In this document: piece by piece, positions 1 to 8,900 of the stretch
How positions within the stretch are numbered: the stretch's first letter is position 1
Layout: each line of letters starts with the position of its first letter
NCBI GenBank assembly: GCA_038230695.1
Contig: JBBRMT010000032.1
Span: 1 to 26,716 of the forward strand
From: QHBQ01 sp038230695
GTDB lineage: Bacteria; Chloroflexota; Chloroflexia; QHBQ01
Reading direction: 5' to 3'
DNA length: 26,716 nucleotides
The notes under the pieces: model-generated
Told to the model about the DNA's origin: nothing
The model's input: only the letters and a program-made list of their open reading frames with translations
The model's database searches: none
Position numbers and translations under genes: made by a program

Positions 1-2
1 AT

Positions 3-602
3 GCGGGCAGCGAATACCGCGTGCGCCTGGAGCGGGTGGAGCGCAAGATGATCGTGGTGCGCTTCATTGACTCGCAGCCAGCCGAGGGGGAACCGCAGAC
101 CCAGATCACCCTCTACCAGAGCCTGCTCAAGGGCGAAAAGTGGGACTACGTGTTGCAGAAATGCACCGAGGTGGGGGTCAGCGGCTTCGTGCCGGTGGTT
201 AGCGAACGCTGCGTGGCGCGGCCCTCTGAGGGGCGGCAGGAACGCCACTTGCGGATCATCCAGGAAGCCGCCGAGCAATCGCGCCGCGGCCTGCTGCCAG
301 TGTTGGGCGAGACCCTCGCCTTTGCGGTTGCCTGCGAACAGGCCGCCGCCCGCCATGACCTCGCGCTTATCTTGTGGGAGGAGCAGCAGGGGCTGGATTT
401 GGCCCAGGCATTGCAGCAGCCCCACGGCACCGTCGCCCTGTTGGTTGGGCCGGAGGGCGGCTACAGCAGCGCCGAAGTGACTCTGGCGCACCAATGTGGT
501 ATAATACCAGTCACCCTAGGGCCTCGCATCTTGCGAGCGGAAACCGCTGCGCTGGTCGCAGCGGCAATTACCCTCTATTCCTTTGGCGACATGAATAAAT
601 AA
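3..602 (+). CDS. rsmE: 16S rRNA (uracil-1498-N3)-methyltransferase RsmE, 3' part
   Basis: RsmE methylates N3 of U1498 in 16S rRNA using S-adenosylmethionine; it is a SPOUT-fold enzyme with a C-terminal trefoil knot. The frame is open from the window edge, so the gene starts upstream; about 199 codons are visible against a family length near 245, so roughly the first 45 residues are missing. A GTG at 21 is only an internal codon. Visible family hallmarks are the KGEKWDYVLQKCTEVGV segment, the SAM-binding LLVGPEGGYS loop and the LGPRILRAETAAL knot helix near the C terminus. The stop TAA lies 36 nt before the next start, so the two genes are probably co-transcribed. The family assignment is firm; substrate specificity is taken from the family. 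Confidence 0.93.
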   Translation, partial: AGSEYRVRLERVERKMIVVRFIDSQPAEGEPQTQITLYQSLLKGEKWDYVLQKCTEVGVSGFVPVVSERCVARPSEGRQERHLRIIQEAAEQSRRGLLPVLGETLAFAVACEQAAARHDLALILWEEQQGLDLAQALQQPHGTVALLVGPEGGYSSAEVTLAHQCGIIPVTLGPRILRAETAALVAAAITLYSFGDMNK

Positions 603-638
603 CTGCCATCACAACCTCTGCTACATACAGAAGGATAT

Positions 639-2021
639 ATGGAAATTGAACTGAAAGAAGGCATCCGGCGCAGTCAACGCCAGCCCGGCGGCCTGATTAG
701 CACTGTAGACCCCGGCAGCCCGGCGGCTAAATTGGGGATTATCCCTGGAGACCGCCTGCTGGCGATTGATGACCAGCCGATCAAGGACATCATTGGCCTG
801 CGCTTCTTGCAAACTGAAGGCAACCTCAAGCTGACCGTGCTGCGCCAGAGCAGTACGGCAGCGGAAGAACTGGCGATTAGCAAGGGTTATGCCGAGGACA
901 TCGGCATTGACTTCGCCGATCCCACTTTCGACGGTATCAAGCGCTGCAACAATCACTGCCTGTTCTGCTTCGTAGACCAGATGGCCCCTCGCTTCCGCCA
1001 CAGCCTCTACATCAAGGACGACGATTACCGCTACAGCTTCCTATACGGTAACTTCATCACTATGACCAACCTCAAGGACGAGGATTGGCAGCGTATTGAC
1101 GAGGAACGCCTCACCCCGCTCTATTACTCGGTTCATGCTACCGATATGGATTGCCGCCGTTACATCATGGGCAACCCCCGCGTCCCCGACCCGCTCGAAC
1201 AACTGCGTAAGATGGAGAGCATCAACATTCAGGCCCATACCCAGATTGTCCTCTGCCCCGGCATTAACGATGGCAAGCAATTGGAACGCAGCGTCTTTGA
1301 CCTGGCAACCATGTATCCCACCGTGCAGGGCATCGGCATCGTGCCGGTAGGTTTGACCAAGTTCCGCACCCGCTATACCAACATCATGCGTAGTTACACC
1401 TTCGACGAGGCGCGGGCGGTGATTGCCCAGGTTGAACCCTGGCAGCGGCAGTTCCGCAAGGAGCTAGGCCGCACCCTGGTTTACCTCTCCGACGAATGGT
1501 ATCTGCTCACCAACCAGGAACTGCCCAAAGCGCCGCACTACGACGGCTTCATTCAGTTGGAAAACGGGGTGGGCATGGTGCGTCAATTGCTCGACGACCA
1601 TCGCCGCACCTTGCATCGTCTGGACAAGGCGTTGGCGCAGCGCGAAGGCCAGCCCTTCCCGCGCCGCCGCGTGCGCCTCGTTTGTGCCACCATGATTGGC
1701 GCGACCATGCAGCGGTTGGTAGACGACCTCAACCGCTACCCCGGCATCGAAGCCGATATTCTGGTGCTGGAGAATGAACTGTTCGGTCCCCAGGTTACGG
1801 TTAGCGGCCTGCTCACTGCCAAGCAGGTGATTAGCGCACTCAAGGCGAAGGGCGATCTGGCCGAGTTGGATATGGTATTCCTGCCCGATGCGATGTTCAA
1901 CATCGCCGAAACGCGCACCCTTGACGATTATCTTCTGCCCCAGATGCAGGAGGAACTGGGTTTGCCCCTTTATGCCGCCGAAAACTTTGCTGAAGTTGTA
2001 GACTTTATGAATGTTCTGTGA
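639..2021 (+). CDS. DUF512 family protein: PDZ domain plus radical-SAM-like Fe-S domain
   Basis: A 460-residue protein of the DUF512 family, whose biochemical role is not established as far as I know. Residues about 10-65 form a PDZ-like module (GGLISTVDPGSPAAKLGI, then GDRLLAIDDQ). A cysteine triad follows at C103, C107 and C110 in the CxxxCxxC spacing of radical SAM enzymes, in the context RCNNHCLFCFVDQ, so a SAM-bound 4Fe-4S cluster is likely. The C-terminal half (about 230-440) is the DUF512 region. The start is supported by AAGGA at 631-635, three bases before ATG; a weaker purine tract lies upstream. It follows rsmE closely and may be read with it. The family is clear; function is unknown, though many relatives sit beside ribosome-assembly genes. 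Confidence 0.88.
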   Translation: MEIELKEGIRRSQRQPGGLISTVDPGSPAAKLGIIPGDRLLAIDDQPIKDIIGLRFLQTEGNLKLTVLRQSSTAAEELAISKGYAEDIGIDFADPTFDGIKRCNNHCLFCFVDQMAPRFRHSLYIKDDDYRYSFLYGNFITMTNLKDEDWQRIDEERLTPLYYSVHATDMDCRRYIMGNPRVPDPLEQLRKMESINIQAHTQIVLCPGINDGKQLERSVFDLATMYPTVQGIGIVPVGLTKFRTRYTNIMRSYTFDEARAVIAQVEPWQRQFRKELGRTLVYLSDEWYLLTNQELPKAPHYDGFIQLENGVGMVRQLLDDHRRTLHRLDKALAQREGQPFPRRRVRLVCATMIGATMQRLVDDLNRYPGIEADILVLENELFGPQVTVSGLLTAKQVISALKAKGDLAELDMVFLPDAMFNIAETRTLDDYLLPQMQEELGLPLYAAENFAEVVDFMNVL

Positions 2022-2027
2022 TATAAT
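2019..2027 (+). promoter_or_regulatory. Extended -10 promoter for the signalling operon
   Basis: The sequence TGATATAAT matches the extended -10 consensus TGnTATAAT exactly and overlaps the stop codon of the DUF512 gene. No good -35 lies at 17 nt, which is usual for extended -10 promoters. Transcription would start near 2034 and give a leader of about 90 nt before the first small ORF. This is a motif match only. Confidence 0.5.
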
Positions 2028-2124
2028 CGCAGCAGACCGACCCCAAAGTAGCAATGTCATGCCACTGCTGGCGGGCAGCGGGCGACAAGCAGATATGGTC
2101 GGACAGGTGAGGAGGAATTGACCG

Positions 2125-2247
2125 ATGCTTCACGGGCCAAACCAGACCAGGGCCAGTAGAGAAGACGCAGCGGGCAGGCTAGTTAGGGAAGTGGCTACGC
2201 CAGCGTTGGTTGCGGAATGTGGCGATCAGGAGGGGGTAAGGCTATGA
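2125..2247 (+). CDS. 40-codon leader ORF coupled to the V4R gene
   Basis: A short ORF with an excellent ribosome binding site: AGGAGG at 2110-2115, nine bases before ATG. It encodes 40 residues (begins MLHGPNQTRASRED, ends GDQEGVRL), hydrophilic, with no recognised domain or membrane segment. Its TGA stop overlaps the ATG of the V4R gene in an ATGA arrangement, so it could couple translation of the first sensor gene to its own reading. Amino-acid content gives no sign of attenuation: no run of one residue. Codon use is not decisive at this size. It may be a real small protein, a coupling leader, or a chance frame behind a strong Shine-Dalgarno sequence. Confidence 0.4.
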   Translation: MLHGPNQTRASREDAAGRLVREVATPALVAECGDQEGVRL

Positions 2248-2930
2248 GCGATATTATCACCCCACCGGGCGCACCGCCCCTGGGCGACAATCACTATGGC
2301 AATCCACGCCAGGCTTCCACTGACCTGTACTATCCAAACAACATGGGCCGCTTCTTCTTCATCGCAATGGAGGAGTTGCTGGGCAAAAACGGCCTCAACG
2401 CAGTGATGAACCTGGCGGGCTTGAGCCGTTTTATCAACAACTACCCGCCCAACAACCTGGATAAAAAGTTCAGCTTCGCCAACTATGCAGCCATCAATCA
2501 GGCAATTGAGGACTTCTACGGCGTGCGCGGCTCCAAAGGGTTGTTGCTTCGCGCTGGCAAGGTTAGCCTCGCCCGCGCCCTCACCGAGTATACCGCTATC
2601 GCCGGGGTCGGCAACCTGGGCATGAGGCTGATGCCACAGAACATCAAGGTCAAGATCGCCCTCGGCGTGGTGGCCCGCACCTTCAGCACCATCAGCGATC
2701 AGGTCAGTAAGGTTAGCGACAACGAACAGGGCTACGTCTACGAGAACGATACCTGCTCGATGTGCTGGCACCGTAGCGTCTCCTCGCCCTGCTGCCACGT
2801 AGCGGTTGGCGTGCTAACCGAGGTGCTGCACTGGGCTACCGGCAAGAACTTCAGGGTTACTGAGGTGGCGTGCATGGGTATGGGCGCCTCGGCCTGCCGT
2901 TTCGTGATAGACAAAACACCGATTGAATAG
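2244..2930 (+). CDS. V4R (4-vinyl reductase-like) small-molecule-binding domain protein
   Basis: A 228-residue soluble protein. The N-terminal 150 residues are helical; residues about 160-225 carry the V4R signature: C171-x2-C174-W, C183, the hydrophobic GVLTEVLHW, GKNF, then C210 and C218 before RFVID. V4R domains (named from BchJ-like proteins) bind small ligands or metal and often act as sensor inputs beside two-component genes. ATG 2244 is chosen over the upstream ATG at 2217 because AGGAGGGGG (2228-2236) ends seven bases before it and because it overlaps the stop of the leader ORF. It is the first full-length gene of the signalling operon, which suggests a sensory or adaptor role. No bacteriochlorophyll genes are nearby, so a role in pigment synthesis is unlikely. 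The ligand is unknown. Confidence 0.82.
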   Translation: MSDIITPPGAPPLGDNHYGNPRQASTDLYYPNNMGRFFFIAMEELLGKNGLNAVMNLAGLSRFINNYPPNNLDKKFSFANYAAINQAIEDFYGVRGSKGLLLRAGKVSLARALTEYTAIAGVGNLGMRLMPQNIKVKIALGVVARTFSTISDQVSKVSDNEQGYVYENDTCSMCWHRSVSSPCCHVAVGVLTEVLHWATGKNFRVTEVACMGMGASACRFVIDKTPIE

Positions 2931-3117
2931 ACTGCCTTCCCGTAATGGGCAGCCGGGCAATTCTGGGCTGGGCCAATGCTTCTTGCATAAAGGTAGAGGC
3001 GGCTACCAGCGTTTTTGAACGTAAAGCGACTTGCGAACTTGCAAGAAACGCTGTAGTTATATTGCGAAGAGATCCAACCATGCGCGGCGTGGCGTAGTTT
3101 GTAGCGAGGGGCTGTCT

Positions 3118-3154
3118 CTAACCTACAACCTACAATCAATAATCGCTAGGTTAG
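3118..3154 (+). promoter_or_regulatory. Inverted repeat just upstream of the beta-helix gene
   Basis: CTAACCTA (3118-3125) and TAGGTTAG (3147-3154) are a perfect 8-bp inverted repeat separated by 21 nt. It sits directly before the GAGG (3157-3160) that serves the ATG at 3166, so it could be an RNA hairpin next to the ribosome binding site or an operator. The rest of the 235-nt gap 2931-3165 shows a further 7-bp inverted repeat (AGCGTTT at 3008-3014, AAACGCT at 3046-3052) and no supported gene. Confidence 0.35.
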
Positions 3155-3165
3155 CTGAGGATGGG

Positions 3166-4983
3166 ATGCGGAAGGTAATTCTGCGCGACCACTATCGAGT
3201 GCCACCGTTCAACGAGTACGCAAGAGATTTGCGTATCCTGAACAAAGTGCTGTGGCTTTATCAGCGTGATGTTCTCTCGCGGCACTGCGATACCGAGGTG
3301 GTTCTCGATGATGAGGACGGCTTGCAGGCGATGCGGGCCAATGAGGAATTGCTGGTCTACCGCGATAGCCTGTTCTTCAACAGTATGCTGGTGGACGAGT
3401 TCGTGCGCCGCGCCCGCGCTAGCGGCAAAGCCTGTCAGGTGGCCTTCAATCAGGACGACAAGGCAATTACCACCCACTCGCTGCACTTGCAGGATAGTAT
3501 CACCCAGATCGGTGAACACTATCGTGGCGAACTGTATTACTACCCCAACGGCTACGTGCCTGCCGAGCAGCTACAGCCGCTGGTCATAGATACCGAGCCG
3601 TTGGAGATGGGTTATTACCATGTGCCGGATTATCTGGTACCCAGCGGCTCTTTCGTCTACCAGGTGCCGCTCAAGGCATTCATCCCCATCGAAAACTGGA
3701 TCCACATCATGCTGGCGAACGCGCTATTCGGGGCGCTGGGTTGGGCGCGGCGGTTGCTCAAGGACTCGGACAAACTGAGCGTCAAGCTGAAGATTCTGTT
3801 CAAGGCGATCATCGAGCGCAAGCGGTTGCTTTCTTCGTCCGCGCTAGTCAAGGTGGGACGCGGCTGCACTATTGACCCCACTGCCATCATCCAGGGGCCG
3901 ACGATTATCGGCAACAACGTGAAGATTGAGGCGGGCGTGCTAATTGTCAGCAGCATTATCGGCTCGAATGTGAACATTATGCAAGGGGCGCAGATGGTAC
4001 TCAGCGTGGTCAGCGATGGCTGCTACATCCCCTTCCGCGCCGCGCTCTATGGCACCAGCATGATGGAGAACACCATGGTGGCGCAAAACACCATCCTGCA
4101 AGGCTCGGTGATTGGCCGCAACACCTTTATCGGCGGCGGCAGCGTCTTCACCGACTACAACCTGATGGGCAACCCCATCCGTACTATGCACCGGGGGATG
4201 CTCCAGGATGTGGGCATGGCCGCCGTAGGTGGCGCGGTTGGTCACGATTGTCGCATTGGCGCAGGATTTGTCGTCTATCCGGGGCGCACTATTGAGTCAG
4301 GCACGGTGCTACCCTATGAGGGCGACCATGCGGTGATAGATCGCGATATACACTATCATGATGTGGTGAACCACACCAGCGACCGTTACGCCCGCCATGT
4401 GGTGTTGGAGGAAGATCCCAGTAGCGGCTGGCTATGGCTGCCGCACAAGCCCGGTGAGGTGCTGCATGGCGCGTCCTACATCCCCCCCGTGACGAACATC
4501 GAGGAGCTGAACCAGGCCGCCGATCAATCCGACGACGATGCTGCCACCAACCGCGGGCTGGGCGAGCCGATAAGCGCAGGCGCAGATTACCATGCCGCCC
4601 CCCATTACGATCTCAGCAGCCGCGCAGGCGAGCCAATCAGCCGCCTGCCAGAGCCGGATGGCGATTATACCATCCCCAGCCCCAACCGCAGCACGAGCGG
4701 CCAGCATTATGTTGTTGGCACCTCCTACAATGGCAGCGGCGACGAACCCGCCAGCATGACTGCCGATTACCCAGCGGATAATCAGCCAAACGGCAACGGT
4801 CATCATTACGTCAACGGCAACGCCCCCAACACCCCACCCACTATTGGAGAGGTAAACACCTATCCACCCACTATTGGAGAGGCTCACACCTATCCTCCCC
4901 CTGTGGAGGGGGCTGGGAAGGGGCAAAAACAACTAAGCAGCAGCGAACCACCGACCAACCAGGAAGCGAGGAGCAGCAGATGA
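3166..4983 (+). CDS. Left-handed beta-helix (hexapeptide repeat) protein with disordered tail
   Basis: A 605-residue protein. Residues 1 to about 225 form an alpha/beta region I do not recognise with certainty; it recalls the front part of nucleotidyltransferase/acyltransferase fusions but lacks a visible GxGTR-type nucleotide motif. Residues about 228-385 are hexapeptide repeats of a left-handed beta-helix (CTIDPTAIIQGPTIIGNNV and following), as in GlmU-like acyltransferases and sugar-nucleotide enzymes. Residues from about 445 are a low-complexity Asn/Gly/Pro tail ending in repeat-derived sequence. ATG 3166 has GAGG five bases upstream; a 45-residue N-terminal extension in the same frame (from 3031) reads poorly and is left out. 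The stop overlaps the next ATG (ATGA, 4980-4983), so it is coupled to the response regulator. Enzyme or scaffold remains open. Confidence 0.72.
   Translation: MRKVILRDHYRVPPFNEYARDLRILNKVLWLYQRDVLSRHCDTEVVLDDEDGLQAMRANEELLVYRDSLFFNSMLVDEFVRRARASGKACQVAFNQDDKAITTHSLHLQDSITQIGEHYRGELYYYPNGYVPAEQLQPLVIDTEPLEMGYYHVPDYLVPSGSFVYQVPLKAFIPIENWIHIMLANALFGALGWARRLLKDSDKLSVKLKILFKAIIERKRLLSSSALVKVGRGCTIDPTAIIQGPTIIGNNVKIEAGVLIVSSIIGSNVNIMQGAQMVLSVVSDGCYIPFRAALYGTSMMENTMVAQNTILQGSVIGRNTFIGGGSVFTDYNLMGNPIRTMHRGMLQDVGMAAVGGAVGHDCRIGAGFVVYPGRTIESGTVLPYEGDHAVIDRDIHYHDVVNHTSDRYARHVVLEEDPSSGWLWLPHKPGEVLHGASYIPPVTNIEELNQAADQSDDDAATNRGLGEPISAGADYHAAPHYDLSSRAGEPISRLPEPDGDYTIPSPNRSTSGQHYVVGTSYNGSGDEPASMTADYPADNQPNGNGHHYVNGNAPNTPPTIGEVNTYPPTIGEAHTYPPPVEGAGKGQKQLSSSEPPTNQEARSSR
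4834..4925 (+). repeat. 30-bp tandem repeat and palindrome captured inside the coding tail
   Basis: Two 30-bp units (4834-4863 and 4864-4893) with a few differences are followed by a related CCTCCCCC-TGTGGAGGGGG palindrome (4894 on). In frame they encode two PPTIGE units followed by YPPPVEGAGKG. The palindrome is of the same type as the intergenic CCTCCCC/GGGGAGG hairpins at 23885-23901 and 24340-24363, so an extragenic repeat seems to have become part of the protein's disordered tail. Confidence 0.7.
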
Positions 4984-5903
4984 GCAAGGAAAAGGTACTG
5001 GTAGTTGATGATGCCCCCGACATCACCAATATGCTACAGTTCTATTTTAACTCGCAGGGATACGAAACTAGCGCGGTGGCGAATGGCAACGATGCGCTCA
5101 CCCATGTGCGACGCTCCCTGCCCAACCTCATCCTGCTCGACATCAACCTGCCGGATATGGATGGCTATGATGTATGCGTCAACCTTCGACACAATATGCG
5201 TACCAGCCACATTCCGGTCATCTTTCTGACCGAGCGGGGCGAACGCAGTTCCAAGATGCGTGGCCTGGAGTTGGGGGTGGACGATTACATCACCAAGCCG
5301 TTCGACATCGAGGAATTGCACCTTCGGGTGGTCAACGCCCTGCAGCGGGCCGCCCGCGAGAGCCTCACCAACCCGGTAACTGGCTTGCCGGGCAGTAGGT
5401 TGATTGAAGAGCAAATGAAGAAGCTGCTGCACGAGCAGAACTGGTCGCTAGCAAGTATTTCGGTCAACAATTTTGGCGCGTTCAACGAGGTTTACGGCTT
5501 CGTCGCCGGTGATGATGCGCTCAAGTTTGTTGGGCAGATGCTCAACGAGGTAGTAAACCTGCACGGCAACGTCAACGACTTCATCGGCCATGTCGGCGGC
5601 GCGGACTTCCTGCTGATCACCACCCCCGACAAGGTGCAGTCGCTTGGCGAACAGGCAGTGCTGCGCTTCGAGCAGGATACCCTACCTCTTTACTCCTATC
5701 AGGATCGCAAAGCGGGCTATATGACCTATATTGACCCCGGAGGCAAGCAACGCCAGGCTCCTCTGATGAACATGAGTGTAGGCGCAATCAGCGACTGCAA
5801 CGGCCCTTTCACCGACATTCGTGAACTAAGCGAAGTAGCCAACGAGGCGCGTCAACGCGCCCGCCAGGTTGCAGGCAATGCGTTTTACATCGAACGTTGT
5901 TAA
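4980..5903 (+). CDS. Response regulator with degenerate GGDEF domain
   Basis: A 307-residue cytoplasmic protein. Residues 4-120 are a receiver domain: acidic pair D10-D11, phospho-acceptor D54 in LILLDINLPDMDG, and K106 in TKPF, all intact. Residues about 130-305 form a GGDEF-like domain, but the active-site motif reads G206-G207-A208-D209-F210 instead of GGDEF/GGEEF. The acidic metal ligand at the third position is replaced by Ala, so diguanylate cyclase activity is unlikely; the domain more likely binds a nucleotide or a partner. A PVTGLPGSR segment keeps the usual N-terminal GGDEF-domain signature. The ATG overlaps the stop of the upstream beta-helix gene by ATGA, and the giant kinase follows 69 nt later, which makes it a plausible target of that kinase. 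Confidence 0.87.
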   Translation: MSKEKVLVVDDAPDITNMLQFYFNSQGYETSAVANGNDALTHVRRSLPNLILLDINLPDMDGYDVCVNLRHNMRTSHIPVIFLTERGERSSKMRGLELGVDDYITKPFDIEELHLRVVNALQRAARESLTNPVTGLPGSRLIEEQMKKLLHEQNWSLASISVNNFGAFNEVYGFVAGDDALKFVGQMLNEVVNLHGNVNDFIGHVGGADFLLITTPDKVQSLGEQAVLRFEQDTLPLYSYQDRKAGYMTYIDPGGKQRQAPLMNMSVGAISDCNGPFTDIRELSEVANEARQRARQVAGNAFYIERC

Positions 5904-5972
5904 GAGTAAGGGGCGCACCAAACCGCCGCATCAATATCGAAATGACATTGGAACAGGCATAGGAGCAAGGTA

Positions 5973-8900
5973 ATGGCAACCGAGGCAAAAGCGAACAAGC
6001 GACAACGAATTAGCGCCAGTGATGATGGGGCGGCCAGCGCCGAGGTCACTGTCAGCAACGGCCACACCGCTGCTGCGGAAGAAGGCTCGGCCCCACCGCC
6101 CGCACCGACCAGGAGCAAGCCACGTAAGGCCAGCCCGCGTAGCGCAGAGGCCAACAGCCATGACGCTGTGCCGAGCAACGAGGGTTATGAAAATGGTCAT
6201 GCTCCCGCGCAGCTTAATGGCGAACAGGAAAATGGTCAAGCGGCGCTTACTAGCAAAGACGAGCATAAAAACGGCCACCACCCACCTACCCCAATTAGCT
6301 CGTGGCCGTCGCGCCCCAGTCCGTTGTTCACCGCCCGCTTTGGCCCGCTTTCCGATCTGTTGATCCGCATTGGCCCCGAATTGGCTCAGATTGCCGATAG
6401 TGAAGCAATCAGCACGCGGGCAGCATCGCTATTTGCCGAGACCCTCGGCATCCCCATTGCTTTGTGGCGGCTGCAACCGGCGATTGTCCGCCGTGACCCT
6501 ACTCTTGCCGAGCGGGTAGACCCGCGCCATCTCATCCTTGTCGCCAGTAACAACCTCGACTCCGACTATCGCCATCTGATCACCACCTTTGTCGCCGCTG
6601 AGTCCAGCGCGAATATCCTCGGCGAAGACTCGGTTGCCATCAGACAAAAGGCAGCCGCCATCAGCCCCACATTTGCCACCTGGGTAAAGCGCGAACCAAC
6701 CCTGATTACCGACATTCGCCAATTGTCCCACAGCGGTATTCCCGAACTTGATCAGGCGATGCAGCAGTTGATTGCGTCGGGAGTACGCACCGTCTACAGC
6801 TTTCCCTTGCTCAGTGGCAAACGCCTTATCGGGGTGATTGACCTGTACTATCAGGAGGAACGTCAGTTCCTGCCCGGTGAGGAAGCGTGGCTGCAAATGG
6901 CAACCACCCAGGTTGCCAACAGCTTCGAGTATGCTGAGTTTCAGGAGGAGACCGGGCGCAAGACCGCTGAGGCGTTGCTGCTGCGCGAAGTCAGCCAGAT
7001 GATCAACCGTAGCCTCGACCTTGATGAGACTTTGGACGTAATCATGTTGGCCGTGCGCCGCCTAGTACCCTATGATGCCGCCGAAATTAGTTTGCTCGAC
7101 AATCGTAGCAGCGAACTGCAAGTGAGGGGCATTCAGGGTGCGTCTGGTGAGCGACAATCTATTCGGCACAGCTACAAGTTGGGTGAGGGTTATACCGGCT
7201 GGATCGCCAGGGAACGCCAACCCCTGGTAGTTGCCGATGTGCGCGAGGCGGAGATTAAGCCCTATCGCACTGAGATTGGGCCGGGTAAACCCTGGCTATC
7301 CTTCCTCGGTTTGCCAGTGATGCAAGGCGACAACCTGCTGGGGACTCTGGAACTAGTTAGCACTCGGCCTAATGCTTTCACCCCTGATGATGTACGGCTG
7401 CTGGGCAACATTGCCGAGCAGTCCGCCACTGCTATTGACAATGCCCGGCTACACGAGGAGACCAGCCAGCGCAACAAGGAACTGGCTCTGCTTCAGGAAG
7501 TCAGCGCCAGCCTCAACGCCAGCCTCGACCTGAAGGCAACGTTGCGTGCCATCCTGCTAAGTGTCGGGCGCATTATCAACTACAAGCTGGGCGAGGTAAC
7601 CCTGTTTGATAGTTTCCGAAACTTGCTAGTCTCGCAATTTACAACGGGATTGGGTACAACCAATGAGTTCACCGATGAGTACCCGCTCGACGAGCTTACC
7701 TACTCTGGCTGGTTGGGGCGCAACCTCCGCCCTATACTGATCAACAACGCTGCGGAACGCGATCACTACGGCATCATCAGCAACAGCTTCGTGCGTTCCT
7801 ATGTGGGCGTGCCGATGATGATCAGTGGGCGGCTGATTGGCACCATCGAGATTTCCACCGATGAAGACAACGCCTATAACGAAAACGACCTGAACATCCT
7901 CATTCTGGTAGCCAACCAGGCCGCCGTAGCGGTGGAGAATGCGCGGCTGTATGAGAGCGCCGACCAGCGGCTCGCCCGCCGCTTGATGGAGCTAACCATC
8001 CTGCAACGCATCGGTCAGGAGATGAACTCCACCCTCGATGTCAACCAGATCTTCAACATGGTTATCGGTGAGGCAGTCAAGGTTACTGGCGCGTTGATGG
8101 GCGCAATCCTTGATGTAGACAAGGAAAACGCACAGATGCACCTCCGCGCCGTGGCGGGTGACCTGTCGGATAGCAATATAGATTTGCTGGAGCAGCCCTT
8201 CTCCTTCGGTCAGGGGATTATTGGGCAGGCAGTGGAGATTGGCGAGTCGTTGCTGGTCAGTGATGTGGATGAAGACCCCAATTATATCCCCCTCTCGCCG
8301 CGAATAAAAGCCGAAATGGTAGTGCCGATTCGTTATGAGGAAGAAGTGGTTGGCCTGATTGACCTGAGCAGCGCCAGCGTGGATGGCTTCGACCTTGAGC
8401 ATCTGCACTTCGTTGAGTCGCTAGCCGCACAAACCGCCACCGCAATTGGCGTGGCGCAGAGCTATGATGAGCAGGTGCGCCAGGGCCAGCAACTCGCCCG
8501 CCGCGCTAGCCAGTTGAGTCAGGTGTTGGAGATCGGTAGCTCGCTAACCCCAGAGCGGCCCATTGACGACGTACTCGACCAGGTTGCTAACGCTATTGGT
8601 GATACGCTCAACTACCGGCTCGTCATAATCAGCCTGGTTGAGGGTGAGGGTGAAGACCGTTTTATGCGACGGATAGCGAATGCGGGCCTGCCGCTGGCTG
8701 TCTTCGAGGAGTTTCGCACCAGACTGACCCCGCTGCACGAGGCGGAAGAAGTCTTGCAGGAACGCTTCCGCCTCGGTCGCTCTTACTTTATCCCCAGTGA
8801 GAAACGCCACGAATTGCAGCCGATCGACTCGCTAACCACAATAGATGCTGAAAACCGTCCCGTCAATGAATGGCAGCAAGAAGATATGCTGGTGGTGCCA

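Noticed and set aside
497..505. TGGTATAAT extended -10 inside rsmE
   Set aside because: It lies in conserved coding sequence about 130 nt before the next gene; possible but unsupported by a -35 or context.
3031..3165. 45-residue N-terminal extension of the beta-helix protein
   Set aside because: It covers repeats and hairpins and reads unlike the rest; ATG 3166 has a Shine-Dalgarno sequence.
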